Counted from the first letter of the stretch, positions 40,301-52,259 are shown. The stretch is DNA of 64,000 nt from Daucus carota subsp. sativus (GCF_001625215.2 NC_030383.2:48356380-48420379), one strand, 5' to 3'. Numbers and translations: made by a program. The notes: a model not told the origin generated them from the letters alone.

Positions 40301-40729
40301 TGTTATAGAACTAAAAACGGGGGTGAGCGATTCGTGCTTTGGACTGGTCTCGGTGCGAGATGCCTACGTATCTTCTGCGTGGAGAAGAATCAAGTCCAAA
40401 ACGTAGTTCTAGTTACGAGGGGTAGAGCCCTTTATATAGGCGCTTCGGAGTTAGAAGTCGGATGGAAGTATGTTTCCGTGTATCAGACTTTTTATCGAAG
40501 TATGCCTCGAGGCAAGAGATAAGATAGAACTCTTATCTTTCCGTTGCTGATATTTATTCGAACTCCGTGATGTTTATCCGCTAGAATCAGATGTATTGTA
40601 GAATTTAGACTTGTAACTAGACCTCTAACTGGGCCTCTATTAATTAATTACGAAATTAATATCTCAGGCCCTATTTAACTGGGCTTTAGTATTCTGGGGC
40701 TTTTAATATCAAATACTATTTCCGACCCA
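40301..40729 (-). repeat. 5' LTR of the complete Tat element
   Basis: 429 bases, TGTTATAG to GACCCA. The promoter TATA (TATATAAAG) is on the minus strand at plus 40430-40438. The right flank is the ATATT target duplication. Confidence 0.97.
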
Positions 40730-41295
40730 ATATTATTTCTAAATTATTATAATTAAATGTAATTTAATAATTTTATCTACTTTTCACTACTAGTAGAGTC
40801 AATCTGGTAAACAATATTATAATATCATATATTAAATAAATACTTGATACATGTAATACAAAATCGTTGATTAAATATATATATATTATATATATACACA
40901 CACACATCAATTAGTCTCTTATATATAATATAAGAAATATTAAATAAATATATTAGTCATTTTATTTTTTTTATAGGATATTAAGTTAAGTACAAGTGAA
41001 TACTTAATTTCTTATAATATAATCCTAATTTTAAATTTTATTTATTATAAATATTATTATTTTTGTTATTGACCACATGGACCACTTAGGCGGGATGTTG
41101 ACAACGATCCATTTTTTTTTAAAAAAAACCTAATTAATTATATGTTTCGGGACCACCTAACACGTAGGCAACGCCTGTACGACCTACACCCATTTTTGGA
41201 ACACTGTCCCCGAAATTATAGTTCAGAATCACTTATGTACACCAAATACACTATTCTAGTATTCTATAACATATACTTTCCGTTTTAATTTTATA

Positions 41296-41833
41296 CTAGC
41301 CTTTAACCCGTGCGAAGCACGGGCGGGTATACAACTCGTAATTTATTATTTATAATTTAAATTTTAATATTATTTTATTAGTATTTTAGTATTCATGAAT
41401 TGAATTTTAATTAAATTATATTAACTAACTAATTATATTTTCTTGAAAAAATTCAGCTTCTATAATTTATTTATTATCTATTTATAAATATTTTGTTGTT
41501 ATTAATATGTGGATACTATATTTGTCGTGTAACGGATTAGAGTTAAAAAGAGTTATATGAAGGATCTTGTTTAAAAAAAAAGATATTCAAAATTGTATAT
41601 TTATAACTTTATTTTTAACATCATTATAATTTTTTCCTGAAATATTATATGATGATGTATTATGATGAGTGTTTTTAGTATATGAAATTGTTTAACAGTG
41701 TATGCACATGTTATAGAATTCTAGTTTGAGAAGGAGAGTACCAAATAAAAAAACATAACTAAGACATGACCATACCAAAATTTTGTACGACTACGAATTA
41801 TACCCATGTTGGCTTATTATAGTATAGTATAGA
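41296..41833 (-). mobile_element. Short non-autonomous Helitron
   Basis: On the minus strand the element begins TCTATACTATACTATAATA at 41833, preceded by A. It ends in a GC-rich hairpin (41323-41307, CCCGTGCTTCGCACGGG), then seven bases, then CTAG at 41299-41296, followed by T. TC at the start, a hairpin before CTRR at the end, and insertion between A and T are the marks of Helitrons. At 538 bp, with no Rep/helicase coding, it is non-autonomous. Confidence 0.88.
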
Positions 41834-41968
41834 TTACAAATTATTCAATTTTAAACATAGTTTCTTTTAAAAATACTTTATTTCAAACTAGTTGTAAAAC
41901 TATATTTTGACCAAGTTTTAAGTAATTGTTTGAAAGTATTCTTTAATCTATATTTAGATTTTAGAGTT

Positions 41969-42376
41969 AAGTTCTATGTAGTCCACATATTTACTGTAGT
42001 ACCGTACACCACGCATGTTCTGCAACTATAAAATGGCATAAAAACATTGCAAAATGTATGAAACTTGTTATTTTGTGAAATACATTCTATAAATATCACT
42101 ATTTCATGAAAAATATTGAAAATCATTTATGTTCGACAAGTAGAACACATATGTTTAAATATGTTCTGCAAACTTAACATGTTTTGCAGAATAATGTGTT
42201 TTTCACTATTTAACTTGTAGAATGTTCAGGATTGTCAAAAATTTTAACAAAATAATGATGTTTATAGAACGTGATTTGCAAAATAACACATTTTGCAATG
42301 TTTTTATGTCATTCTATAATTGCAGAACATACATGGTCTACGGTACTACAGTAAATATGTGTACTACATAGAACTT
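41969..42376. mobile_element. Foldback MITE with TIRs of about 90 bp
   Basis: Left 41969-42060 and right 42288-42376 are inverted copies: AAGTTCTATGTAGTCCACAT against a reversed right end AAGTTCTATGTAGTACACAT, continuing through ACTGTAGTACCG and GCAAAATG. The middle is AT-rich and non-coding. No clear target duplication was found. Long TIRs suggest a MULE-type MITE, but this is only a guess. Confidence 0.85.
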
Positions 42377-43390
42377 TGTTCTTAGATTTTAATTTATAAC
42401 ACATGTTATTACAAAAATACACAGATAAATACATACGTGGTCTAATTAGTACTAACCGCGTGTGTCTGAGACCGACAGAATCCATTCACATCACGTCTCT
42501 CATTTCGATCCCTGGCTTACTCGAGCAGTCCAGATAAAAAGACCCAACGACTAACATTGAATTCCACATGTGATTCTAAATTACAATAATATTCTACTCC
42601 CAACTAAAATCTCTTAAATTATCATCTGAAATTTATGTTGAACTCTTGTCATATACTCCTCTCCTTGTAAACGCAAATCCTACATAGTGTTAAGGTAAGT
42701 TGGACTTTTCCCTTCACTTGATGGTTTTTTATTTTACTTTTGCAATCTTTGATGAATGTTTCTGCTGTATTTATGGTTTTATCTGGCACCCCTTTTGCAC
42801 TATTCTGTAATTTCTACGTTTCTATTGTATGTATAAATTTTGGTGTATCTTATATGTGTATGTATGATGATTCTCAGCTTAGCATCATTTCTTGAGTTGC
42901 TCCAACACTTTGAGAGAGTGTATTAGTGCATTAGTTTACACTGTTGCTGCACAATTTCCAAGTTTTAGGTAAATGGAAGCTTGATCTCAATTTTTAATTT
43001 TTTTTTAAAATTTGCGAAAACTTGATATTGGGTCAATAAAGTATAGAGAAAAATGAAAGATAAATTACTTGCAGGTTCATAACTCATAAGCTCTGGTAGG
43101 TTAGTGTTGGTCATTTGATTACATTATATCTGTGTTACATAACAAATATGAAATTTCTATGTATTTTAGATATGAATGATATTAGTCTTGGGTAAAAAAG
43201 TTTCAACGCTCAAAGTTTAGGAGCCTGATTGGAATAGTAAATAGAGGAGTTTTGTTGGCTAATTTTGGGAACTGAATGACCATTTTGCACATAATTCTGG
43301 AATGTTGATCAATGTTATTTGTCAGGGGAATTTCATTTTTCAGTAAAATTGATACATCTTTGTTATGCTTTAAGAGAAAACAACCTTGCC

Positions 43391-43690
43391 TAATTTTTGT
43401 TTGGTTGGGGTGAATGAGTCCGCGAGGAATGGAATGAAAAATGAACTATGTTTTGGGCAATTGTTAAGAAATTTCATTTCTTCTTCCATTCCATTTCTTA
43501 CATCATGTGCTAGAGATCACACCTGCAATTCTAGATGGAATGCTCCATTCTCTCCTACCATCAATATCTTCTCAAATCTCATCATAGCAATTTTGCACTC
43601 AATTTTTTTTTTCAAAATCTTCCTCCTATCTCTATTAGTTTCAAGTAATTTTACTTTCCATTGCATTCTCCCCAACCAAACACAACATAA
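43391..43690. mobile_element. MITE in the leader intron, same family as 2544-2785
   Basis: The left end contains TTTGTTTGGTTGGGGTGAATG and the right end CTCCCCAACCAAACACAACA, imperfect inverted repeats of about 20 bases. The body matches the copy at 2544-2785 in reverse orientation. It is about 300 bases long and lies before the coding start at 43876. Confidence 0.85.
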
Positions 43691-43875
43691 GTGTTAAAAT
43701 CCCATGTGCTTCGGATAAATGTTTTAAGAGTTGGTTACCAAGAACTTTGGGTGATAGGTGTCTTCATATTGAATATTTTTTTCAGGTTTGTGGTTGTTTC
43801 ACTAGGCACTTCTTTTGATCATTTGCTAAGTCACCTTACCACACCAAAAATTTAACCATGTTCTTTTCATGATAG

Positions 43876-46800
43876 ATGGAGCTACTGCTGGATGATGATT
43901 CAACATCCCTTGGTTATTGGTTGAACTGGAGATTCTTTCTTTGTGCACCAATAGTCATTGTATCCATGTGCGTAGCAGCATTTATAATTTGGAAATATGA
44001 ATATTCAGACCATTCTGAACCTGATAGTAAAGGGAATGGGCAAGAGAGTTCAGGGCTTTGGTATGCTGATGAAGTTTGGAGGCCGTGTGTGCAAGAGATT
44101 CATCCAATATGTTTGATGACTTACCGAATTATCGCATTTTGTTTGATTTTGACTGCACTTATTGTTGATATTGCTGTTCAAGGACAGAGCATGTTCCATT
44201 ATTACACACAGTAAGTTATCCATTTCTTACTATATTTTATATGTACATTTAGTAATAACGTTGTTGATGCAACCTATGCATAGTTTAGATATTCTCGACA
44301 GCCTATGTTATACAGATTATGAGCAAAATTTAACTACTTTTGGTTACACATATTTTCTGACTACAGGCTGTGATGTTTTTGGCTTTTGAATAGGTGGACT
44401 TTTACTTTAGTTGCCATCTATTTTGGGGTATGCTTGACAAGTCCAAATTTCGGATTATGCTTAAACCTGTTAGCCAGCTTCATTCACTATTAATTTAGTC
44501 ATGTCATTTAATGTTCTCAATCTCTCTGTAGTACGGATCACTGCTTTCTATACACGGATGTTTCCAGCATCACAAATCACGCACTGTATACAAGTTTAAT
44601 AACAATGAGGCCGATGCAGAAAAAGGACCTTATGCCTCTCTTGCATGTGGTGAAACTTTAAACGGGGTGCAAGAGAAAAAAGCCCAAAATTATCAGGAGA
44701 AATATTATGTTTTCAGAACTGCACTTGATTGTGGTCATGCATTTCAAGTTATGTTCCAGGTAAGTCTATCAACTTTAATGAATTAGGAGAACAAGGGGAT
44801 GACTAGTGGCTTAAAACTAACTTGGTTACATTATTAAAGCTCACTTCTTAATAACTTACTGCTTCATCTTCTAAATTCTATTTGCTTTTTTCTGGTGTCA
44901 TAATCTCTTGAATCATATACTTTCTACTTTGTAGACACACATGCTGTACATGTTTGACAAACATATTATAATGACTTTTACCATAGAACACCAACATGGT
45001 TTGATAGATGAGGTAAATCGTGGAACTGGTTCTTTTGCATACCTGAGCAGAGGATATTAGAAATATACTAGTAGCAGGTTTTGTTAATATTAACTGACAA
45101 GGAACTATGAATTTACTGCCAATTAAATTGGTACTGGGAAAATTAAATTTACAGTCCCTTAATTATACTTTCAGTGTGCAAATCATATTTACGAGTTATT
45201 AGTTATTACGCAGTTTTGAAATTAGTTGCATATGTTGATTCAACAAGTTGCTGAATACCTGTCTCTACTTTGACCTTAACAGATGACTGCTGGTGCAGTA
45301 ATGCTTACAGACTTTGTTTATTGGTGCATAATCTTTCCATTCCTCACTGCCAAAGATTACAAATTAAGTTTTGTAAGTTCTTTGTGGGTTTTAACTTATC
45401 TTGTACGTTGCCGTGCTCAACTCCAGTTTATAATGTGCTGACTTTCAAGTTTCATTAATTCATATATTATTAAGTAGGGATTATATTATGTACACTACAT
45501 AGCAAAGCAATTCATATATCATATACGTTGAGTACATAATAAAGCAATTTTATATGTTCAAATTAAATATGGAGTCTCTCATACAAAGGAATACCCAATT
45601 ACCAAAGGTTAATATTTGCTACCATTTTCAAAGTAGTTGTTATTGTTAAATTATAACAAAATATGGTTGTATTTGTCATTCTTTCAGGTCCGCAAACAGT
45701 GATGTAGATGTATATTTATTGAGAAAGAGAATTTCCGTTATGAAATTCACTTTTTACATAGAATTGACAGTTGACATCGAAATCGAAATTAGACACACAA
45801 ACAGAAGAACGAGAAAAACATTATAGAGTTTGAGTCAAGCTTCAGCCGAATTTGACTAGAAAAGAGTTGAGTAATGTGAAACTGAAATTCGCTCAAGTGT
45901 CTTATTAACCAAAATTCTTACTTGAGCTCGACAACAAGTTTAAGTTGAGCCTATTTTATACTCTCTCCCTTGCATAAAAAACTCTCTCTTAGTCATCCCT
46001 CGTACACCTGATGGCTGATGCACCGCATGCCTTTAGTTAAGTCCTCCCTTTGAGGCCCGGGTAACTTTCAGTTTTCAAAACCAAAATCTTCAGGTCACCA
46101 CTTAAGTATCACACTATCACTTAGACATGTCATGAGCCTTGTTTGCTCCTAAATTGATCAGTTATGTTTCTCAGCTTGATAGTTCCTAATTTTGCTCAAA
46201 CATCTTGCTGGTTAAGGTTTTCTCCCTGTTCATATAAAAAACTAATATATATGTTAATGACAGTTGACAGTCGTTGAGCATTCTTTGAATGCCATTTTGA
46301 TCCTTGGTGATACAGCTTTAAATGGCATGGTAATATCTGAGTCTCCTTTTTTGTTGCCTTCTTCTTATTTCTTCTCTTCGTTTCTAAGAAATATCATTTT
46401 TATGCACAAATGTCTTGATGCAGCGGTTTCCCTGGTTCCGGATATCTTACTTTGTCTTATTGACCGGTGTTTATGTCATCTTCGAGTGGATTGTCCATGC
46501 CTATGTTTCAATGTGGTATATGCTAGTTTCCTTTATTGGTCTTTTCCCAATTAGAATAATCAGTTCCACACTAGTTACTCTCTTTTTTGCAGGTGGCCTT
46601 ATCCAATTCTCGATTTGTCCCAACAATATGCTCCTTTATGGTTAGTCACGCTATTTATCTAGAGTAGTGTTCTAAGAAACGATCTTGTCCTTTTAGACAC
46701 AGACGTTATACTTGAGGCATTAATGACTAATCAAAAATTAAAACAAATAGAAATTAGCGGAGCAGCAGGCACCCAGACGGCGAGGCAGATGCCATGGGAG

Positions 46801-47443
46801 ACCATGTGTTCTTTAGTTTGCATTAAAATAAAATAATATTATTTTAAATTACACCCAGACAGCGAGGCAGATGCCATGGGAGACCATGTGTTCTTTAGTT
46901 TGCATTAAAATAAAATAATATTATGTTAAATTATATATAAGAAAACCTTATGAAACATATATACAGCATTTGATAAATTGTCATATATATTTAAATTAAA
47001 AAAATTATAAGAATGAAGTGATCCTTCTAGGCATCTCAACCATTTAGACTCCTGCTTAATTGACTCAGTGCTCAGAAGTCACTTCCTAACTCCACCTAGC
47101 ATTTGACATTGGTATAGAACATTGAACAATATAATCAAGGATTACTTATGAGATGCATGTGTATACAACCAAATAAGAAAGAATTAGTAGTTGTTAAAGA
47201 TCTACGTGGATCCAGTATTTACAAAATGAACTAAGAACAATGAATTTGGCCCCGTTTTTTTATCTTAGGCTTGTGAACTATAATTTACTGCATGCAATCT
47301 CACTTTTGGCTGAAAAATGTTGCAGGTACTTGATTGTTGCATTGCTGCACCTTCCATGCTATTCCCTTTTTGCATTGATTGTTAAAGCAAAATACTATAT
47401 GTTGTCCAGATGGTTTCCTCAGTCTCTTGAATGCCTAAGATAG
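43876..47443 (+). CDS. Multi-pass membrane protein, rolling-stone/FAR-17a-AIG1-like, with an apparent frameshift
   Basis: Eight coding exons: 43876-44210, 44394-44427, 44532-44760, 45283-45372, 46264-46329, 46424-46515, 46593-46640 and 47326-47443. The product would be about 336 residues with six or so membrane segments; the first are near residues 17-40 and 82-105. Conserved-looking stretches are NAGAVMLTD-like (MTAGAVMLTDFVYW), GDTALNGMRFPWFRISYF and WWPYPILDLS. These resemble plant transmembrane proteins related to Drosophila rolling stone; the function in plants is not known to me. Exon 3 does not stay in one frame. The first part (YGSLLSIHG) and the last part (RTALDCGHAFQVMFQ) are offset by one base, and the unshifted frame meets TGA. 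The A6 run at about 44675 is a likely place. It is either a sequencing error, a real frameshift, or a misread splice. Confidence 0.7.
46770..46933. repeat. 2 x 82-bp tandem duplication in an intron
   Basis: Bases 46770-46851 recur at 46852-46933 with two or three differences. The unit starts CACCCAGACGGCGAGGCAG. It lies in the last intron of the rolling-stone-like gene, so it does not affect coding. Confidence 0.9.
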
Positions 47444-49242
47444 TTTATCTTTTCAGCAAGAGAAAGGATATGAGTGGTACACTAATACTGTGTAAAAGAA
47501 AAAGAAAGTTTATATTTTTATACAAAAGCAAATAATTGGATAGTATTCTTAAAGAGGATGTGTATTTTTGCGATAGCAATGAAGTGAAAGTTGATTTAAG
47601 CAACAAACTCTGAAACTGTAGTTGTAAACGAAGCTAAAGTTCCAACTGCATCTGCAGATGAGAATAGATCTCTTTCTCTTTGGGTTAGCATCTATAAGGG
47701 TATTTAAACTATATGCAGGGAGATACCTTGCAAGAGCAAAAAAAACAGGTGTTCCTTCATCAAAACATCTTAAGATTACATTGCTAGAGCATCAAAGACA
47801 CAAGTGTTACAGGTGCTTTCCTGATGGATCAGCAAAGTGGGAAAATAATTACGAACTTGATTTTTAATGCATCAAGGTAATTGGAAGTCACTCTTTTCCC
47901 CTACCTCAATCAAGAATAATTTAACTGGAGATGAAAACATAAACTAAGAATAAAACAGAATTTCGAATAGCATTGGAAGTGCAAAATAGCTAAAATACTT
48001 TTCACAACTTTTGCAAGTGATTACATTTTGGTTTTGTAAAAGGAAACATCTGACAAGGTAGAGCTATAATGATTCACCCTGGAAAGTAAACCGTTGCTCG
48101 AACCACCCTACTAGTGGCGCCAGGTAAATTGAAGCCTGGGAGTGTGTCATTGTGTCGTAGTGGCTTCTAAATAATGGTTTTGCCAACCACAGGAATCAAA
48201 CCCTTAATCTCAGTATCATATACTCCCTCCATCCCAAATTGTACGAGCCACTTTGACTAGCACGGTTCTTAATAAATGAATTTTTGACTTAATCTTAACC
48301 ACATGAAAAGAGGTGGTGGATATTAGATGAGAGTAGTTATGACTGTGTGATTGTAATAATCTTAAATAGATATCATAAATGGAAGAGTCATTCCTCATGG
48401 GACATCCAGAAAAGGAAAGTGGTACAAATGGAGTAGCATAGGAAGATCAATGTGACGGGAGCTTTACTGCTGCACCTGGCAACAGATTTTGAATCCTCAC
48501 ACTCGTTTTAATAATCATCTACAACTGCAAGCAACCTACTCTTCCTGCTCAAAGTTGCCACTTTTCCTGCCCAAAATAGCATATAGCGTAGAAAGATTAA
48601 TGTGAAGGGAGCTCTGAAGTGAAGGGCAGTCAAAATGGACAGTTCCGGTCAATGCCCCCAAAGTTCTTTTCATGGTCATGGCAACCCTCTCTTCCTGCCC
48701 AAAGTTGGCTTCAGAGCAGGATTGAGTTGTAAGACCCACATATGTTCCTCTTTGAGGCTTTCAAGTTGTTCTCTCTAATACCTTGCAATTCAGTAAATTT
48801 ACTCAGCTGTAAGTTTTACCTCTATATTGGACAAGCTGGCTCTTCAGATTTCCCTCCAAAACTTGAAGTCAGTTTGGTTTCATCAATACACAATTTCATA
48901 CTCTTAGGCTTTGAAGGGGGGAAAATGCTCAGAACTCAATCAAATTTTCAGCTCGAAGTGATTCCTGTTTTTTCTGGTCATATTAGAATTTCTACTTTTG
49001 TGGTCCACAATACACCATACTGAACTATATTTGCGCAAAATTTCCAGCTTTACATCTCAACTATAGCCTTAATACTGGGCTTGCTGTTCACTAGAATGTC
49101 ATCTTATATTAGGTATTTCACTGTGAAAAAAAAGCCAGTTGGGCGTCTAGTTTCCAGCCTCCTAACTGCTTCACTATAACCTATGCTTGTAATCCTCAAT
49201 TACGCAATATTTCACATGAGCTCTTAACGTATGCTTCTATTG
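47444..49242. other. Spacer between two convergent genes
   Basis: It holds the 3' UTRs of the genes on either side, a Stowaway MITE (48222-48437), and a diverged direct repeat of about 150 bases (AGGAAGATCAATGTGA.. at 48441 and AGAAAGATTAATGTGA.. at 48590, each followed by CTCTTCCTGC-CAAAGTTG). The short frame at 47658-47867 has no family similarity and is not called. Confidence 0.5.
48222..48437. mobile_element. Stowaway-like MITE
   Basis: The left end is TACTCCCTCCATCCCAAATT, then GTACGAGCCACTTT. The right end, reversed, is TACTCCATTTGTACCACTTT. TA borders and the CTCCCTCC start fit Stowaway. The right end is worn. Confidence 0.75.
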
Positions 49243-51459
49243 CTATAAAATCAGCATGTCTGACTGCAATGATTCTAGAACCCCATATATCTCTGCTGTT
49301 TGAGAGTGACATCCATCCTGAGAATAAAATATATGTATCTCATTCTTCAGTTCAAGCCAACTACATCCACCGCTTTTTTTTAACCCTTTCTCCTTCATCA
49401 GCTGTCTAGTATGCATAACATCAGTCCACCTACCAGCTGATGCATAAACATTTGACAAAAGAATGTAACCTCCAGACTTTTTCTCGCCCAGTTCATATAT
49501 CCTTTTAGCTGCTCTTTCTGCTATTTCATCTTCACTATGTATTTTGCAGCCACTTAGTAAAGCTGCCCATGCATTTACTTCAGTTTCACTTGGTGTACTT
49601 TTAATAAATCTTTCTGCCTCGGAAAGCCGTCCTGCACGAGACAGCATATCTACCACACAGGTATAGTGTCTCTCCTTTGGCTCTAAATTATAAACATCCT
49701 TCATCAAACCAAAATAACAGAGCCCTTTATCAACTAGACCACAATGGGAACATGCAAATAGAACTGCTGACAGAATCAGCTCATTTGGTGCAACAGATGA
49801 ATTTCTTAGCATTTCTTCGAACAGAGAAATAGATTCTTCTGCGAAGCCATTTTCTGCAAGTCCTTGAATCATAGCTGTCCATGTAATCTCATTCTTTCTT
49901 GGCAATATATCGAAAATATTCCTAGAGCTGTCAATGTCTCCACATTTTGCATACATATCAGTTAGTGCCGTTCCAACAAAAGTATTAAGTTGAAGTCCAA
50001 GTTTAACAATTTTACCATGTAGATTTTTCCCTGTCCCTAGTGAAGCTATGCTAGCGCAAGCACATAACACACTTGCACAACTAGATGGATCAGGAATTTC
50101 GCCAGACAAAAGCATCACATTAAACACCTCGAAGACCTTGTCAAATTGTTCATTCTCTGAGTAGCCAGCAATCATACAGTTCCAAGAGGCAATATTTTTC
50201 TTTGGCATTTGATCAAAAAGGTCCCTAGCTTCATCAAGATGGCCATTTAAACTATAGCCGCTAATCATTGAATTCCAACAGACAACATTCTTCTCTTCCA
50301 AAGTTTCGAACACTGAGCGTGCATCTGCAATATTCCCACATTTACAGTATAAATCAACAAGTGAACTACAAATGAACACATTTCTTGTGATCCCAGTTTT
50401 TAGTGTCCTTGCATGGACACTCATTCCTGCTTTCATCGCCTCAAGAGTAGCTAATGCATTAATAACACTAGAGAAGCATGAAATATTCGGCGTGAACCCA
50501 CTATTAACCATCTGAGAGAACAGTTTCACTGACTCTTCAGTATAACCACACTGACTGTACCTTGAAATCATTGCACTCCAAGCAACCTCATTTCTTTCAG
50601 GCATCTCATCAAAGATCCGGCGAGCTTCTCTCAAGTCACCCTTCTCAACATACATGTCCAAGATTGCAGTCCAAGAAACAACATCTCTCTCCCCCATTTG
50701 ATCAAAAATTCTCATGGCCATATCTTTTTCACCAAGCCTCAAATGAAACGTAACAAAAGAATTAGAAACTGAAACATTATCCTCAAAACCAGATTTAACA
50801 ACTAAACCTAAAACACTCCTCCCCAAACCAAAATCACCTAAATCTGCACAAGCTTTTACAACAGAGGTAAACGTAATATCATTCGGCAAAACACCAGCTT
50901 TCAGCATTTCCAAAAACAGCTTCATTGCTTTCGCAGTCAACCCATTTTGTACCAACCCACTAATCCCTGCTGTCCATTTATAAACATCCTCAAATGGGTT
51001 CCTATAAAAAAACCACATTGCTTCTTCCACTCTACCATACTTAAAAAACCCAGAAATCATAGCAGTCCAAGAAACCTCATTTCTCTGTGGCATTTCATCA
51101 AACAACTTACGGGCTTCATCAAGTTTACCCCAGTCTACATTAGCACTGATCAAACAATTGTGGCCAACTAAATTAAACCCATTGAAATCTTTTATAATTT
51201 GATCAGCTTCAAAGGTTTTTCTACATTTAAGATACATAATAAGCAATTTAACTGCTACATGATTGTCATATGAGATGCCCATTTTCATTAAGTGACAATG
51301 AAGAACAGTCCCTTGAGTAGACAAGCATTGTTTAGAAAAATCCTTTAAAATAGATAAACTTGTTTGTATGTATGCTCCGATGTTTTTTGCTGGATTGATA
51401 GCTTGGAGAGTTTTGAAAGCACCTCTCATAATGTAAGCAGCAGTTAAGGTAAAAGACAC
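49243..51459 (-). CDS. Pentatricopeptide repeat protein, PLS class with E/E+ domain
   Basis: Intronless frame of 738 residues, as is usual for plant PPR genes. Repeats fill about residues 60-640, with recurring ARKLFDEMPQRNEVSWTAMI-like units, showing the alternating P, L and S pattern. The C-terminus has the E and E+ features (SGGYILLSNVYASAGRW, then GLKKSGGCSWLE) and ends at LQSDMLIL without a DYW domain. Proteins of this class bind specific RNA sites in mitochondria or plastids and mostly take part in C-to-U editing with a DYW partner. The N-terminus is basic and hydroxylated without acidic residues in the first 20, which fits an organelle targeting peptide; I cannot tell which organelle. 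A second Met at residue 11 (51429) is an alternative start. Confidence 0.9.
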   Translation of the reverse strand: MSFTLTAAYIMRGAFKTLQAINPAKNIGAYIQTSLSILKDFSKQCLSTQGTVLHCHLMKMGISYDNHVAVKLLIMYLKCRKTFEADQIIKDFNGFNLVGHNCLISANVDWGKLDEARKLFDEMPQRNEVSWTAMISGFFKYGRVEEAMWFFYRNPFEDVYKWTAGISGLVQNGLTAKAMKLFLEMLKAGVLPNDITFTSVVKACADLGDFGLGRSVLGLVVKSGFEDNVSVSNSFVTFHLRLGEKDMAMRIFDQMGERDVVSWTAILDMYVEKGDLREARRIFDEMPERNEVAWSAMISRYSQCGYTEESVKLFSQMVNSGFTPNISCFSSVINALATLEAMKAGMSVHARTLKTGITRNVFICSSLVDLYCKCGNIADARSVFETLEEKNVVCWNSMISGYSLNGHLDEARDLFDQMPKKNIASWNCMIAGYSENEQFDKVFEVFNVMLLSGEIPDPSSCASVLCACASIASLGTGKNLHGKIVKLGLQLNTFVGTALTDMYAKCGDIDSSRNIFDILPRKNEITWTAMIQGLAENGFAEESISLFEEMLRNSSVAPNELILSAVLFACSHCGLVDKGLCYFGLMKDVYNLEPKERHYTCVVDMLSRAGRLSEAERFIKSTPSETEVNAWAALLSGCKIHSEDEIAERAAKRIYELGEKKSGGYILLSNVYASAGRWTDVMHTRQLMKEKGLKKSGGCSWLELKNEIHIFYSQDGCHSQTAEIYGVLESLQSDMLIL

Positions 51460-52259
51460 ACAAATAAAACGAACAAAGACAGAAGAATTTGCAAGTTTTT
51501 TTCGATCTTAAATAGTGGATAGATTAATGCAATGTTAATCATTAATTCTCAAATATATAATTTATGTAATTATATACTCATAACACCCAAATTCATAAAA
51601 AACGAGGATGTAGCTTATTTGTCGAATTAACTTATACCAAAATTATTTTACTATACAATATAACAGAGTTCCTTAAGACTTATTTATTAATTTCATTGAA
51701 ATCAGATTGTTAGCACCGTGTGAATCAAACTTAGCACTACACTTGCAACAATTTTTTATAGAAAAAATGACTTCTATCATCTTCTCCAAAAGATAGTCCA
51801 GCCATATTTGATCAGAATCTTCAAGCTAGATCTAGACAATAAAAGCAGATCAATTTAGAGCGCGAACCAGGAAATGATTCTCAAGTTTCCAGGTTGATAG
51901 GATAATATGTGGAATACAATCGACTCCAGACTTTTTAATCTGAATTAAGCCGTATCTGAACATGTCATGGTATTTCCTGAACCAGCAGCAAACTCTGGCA
52001 TGTTTATTTGAAAGGCCAGCTAAATGCTAATGCAAACCAAAGCATCGGTTCTGCAACATGTAAAAAAAGAAGAAAATCCAGCACGAGATACATGAGGCTA
52101 GAGTGTCAAAAATACATGTAGAAAGAGTTGCAAACGGGGAAGAGAAGATACTATTTCTAGAAAAGGTTTTAATACAAGTATGTTCAACAATTTACAACTG
52201 AATTTCAGTACAAGTCGGCCACTAAACAAAGCCAGCCCATCCCACACCATCGGGCATCA
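51460..52259. other. Short spacer between the PPR gene and SirB
   Basis: It contains the PPR promoter region and the 3' UTR of SirB, both on the minus strand. No TATA box, RNA gene or transposon was identified. Confidence 0.45.

Larger units (their letters stand above)
30213..40729 (-). mobile_element. Complete Ty3/gypsy Tat-type LTR retrotransposon (10,517 bp)
   Basis: Two 429-bp LTRs (30213-30641 and 40301-40729) in direct orientation differ at four positions and by no gaps. The element is flanked by ATATT on both sides (30208-30212 and 40730-40734), a perfect 5-bp target duplication. Minus-strand order: 5' LTR, PBS, gag-pol, antisense gene, palindrome cluster, PPT, 3' LTR. Gag-pol has one in-frame stop, so this copy cannot make the whole polyprotein by itself. 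Four differences in 429 bases (0.9%) point to a young insertion. Confidence 0.97.
40735..43390. other. AT-rich intergenic DNA and leader of the rolling-stone-like gene
   Basis: It contains the Helitron (41296-41833) and the long-TIR element (41969-42376). From about 42520 it looks like the start of the next gene: a likely leader exon ends at TGTTAAG/GTAAGT near 42693, opening a leader intron. A TA-rich microsatellite lies near 40880-40910. No ORF of note. Confidence 0.5.

Noticed and set aside
41307-41323. Hairpin CCCGTGCGAAGCACGGG as a transcription terminator
   Set aside because: This is plant nuclear DNA and the hairpin fits the 3' end of the Helitron.
47658-47867. 69-residue ORF downstream of the rolling-stone-like gene
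   Set aside because: No similarity and no splice or promoter signal; probably non-coding flank.
48090-48220. Possible SINE on the minus strand (GGTTTGATTCC resembles a B box)
   Set aside because: No A box, poly(A) or target duplication could be found, and a Stowaway adjoins the expected 5' part.
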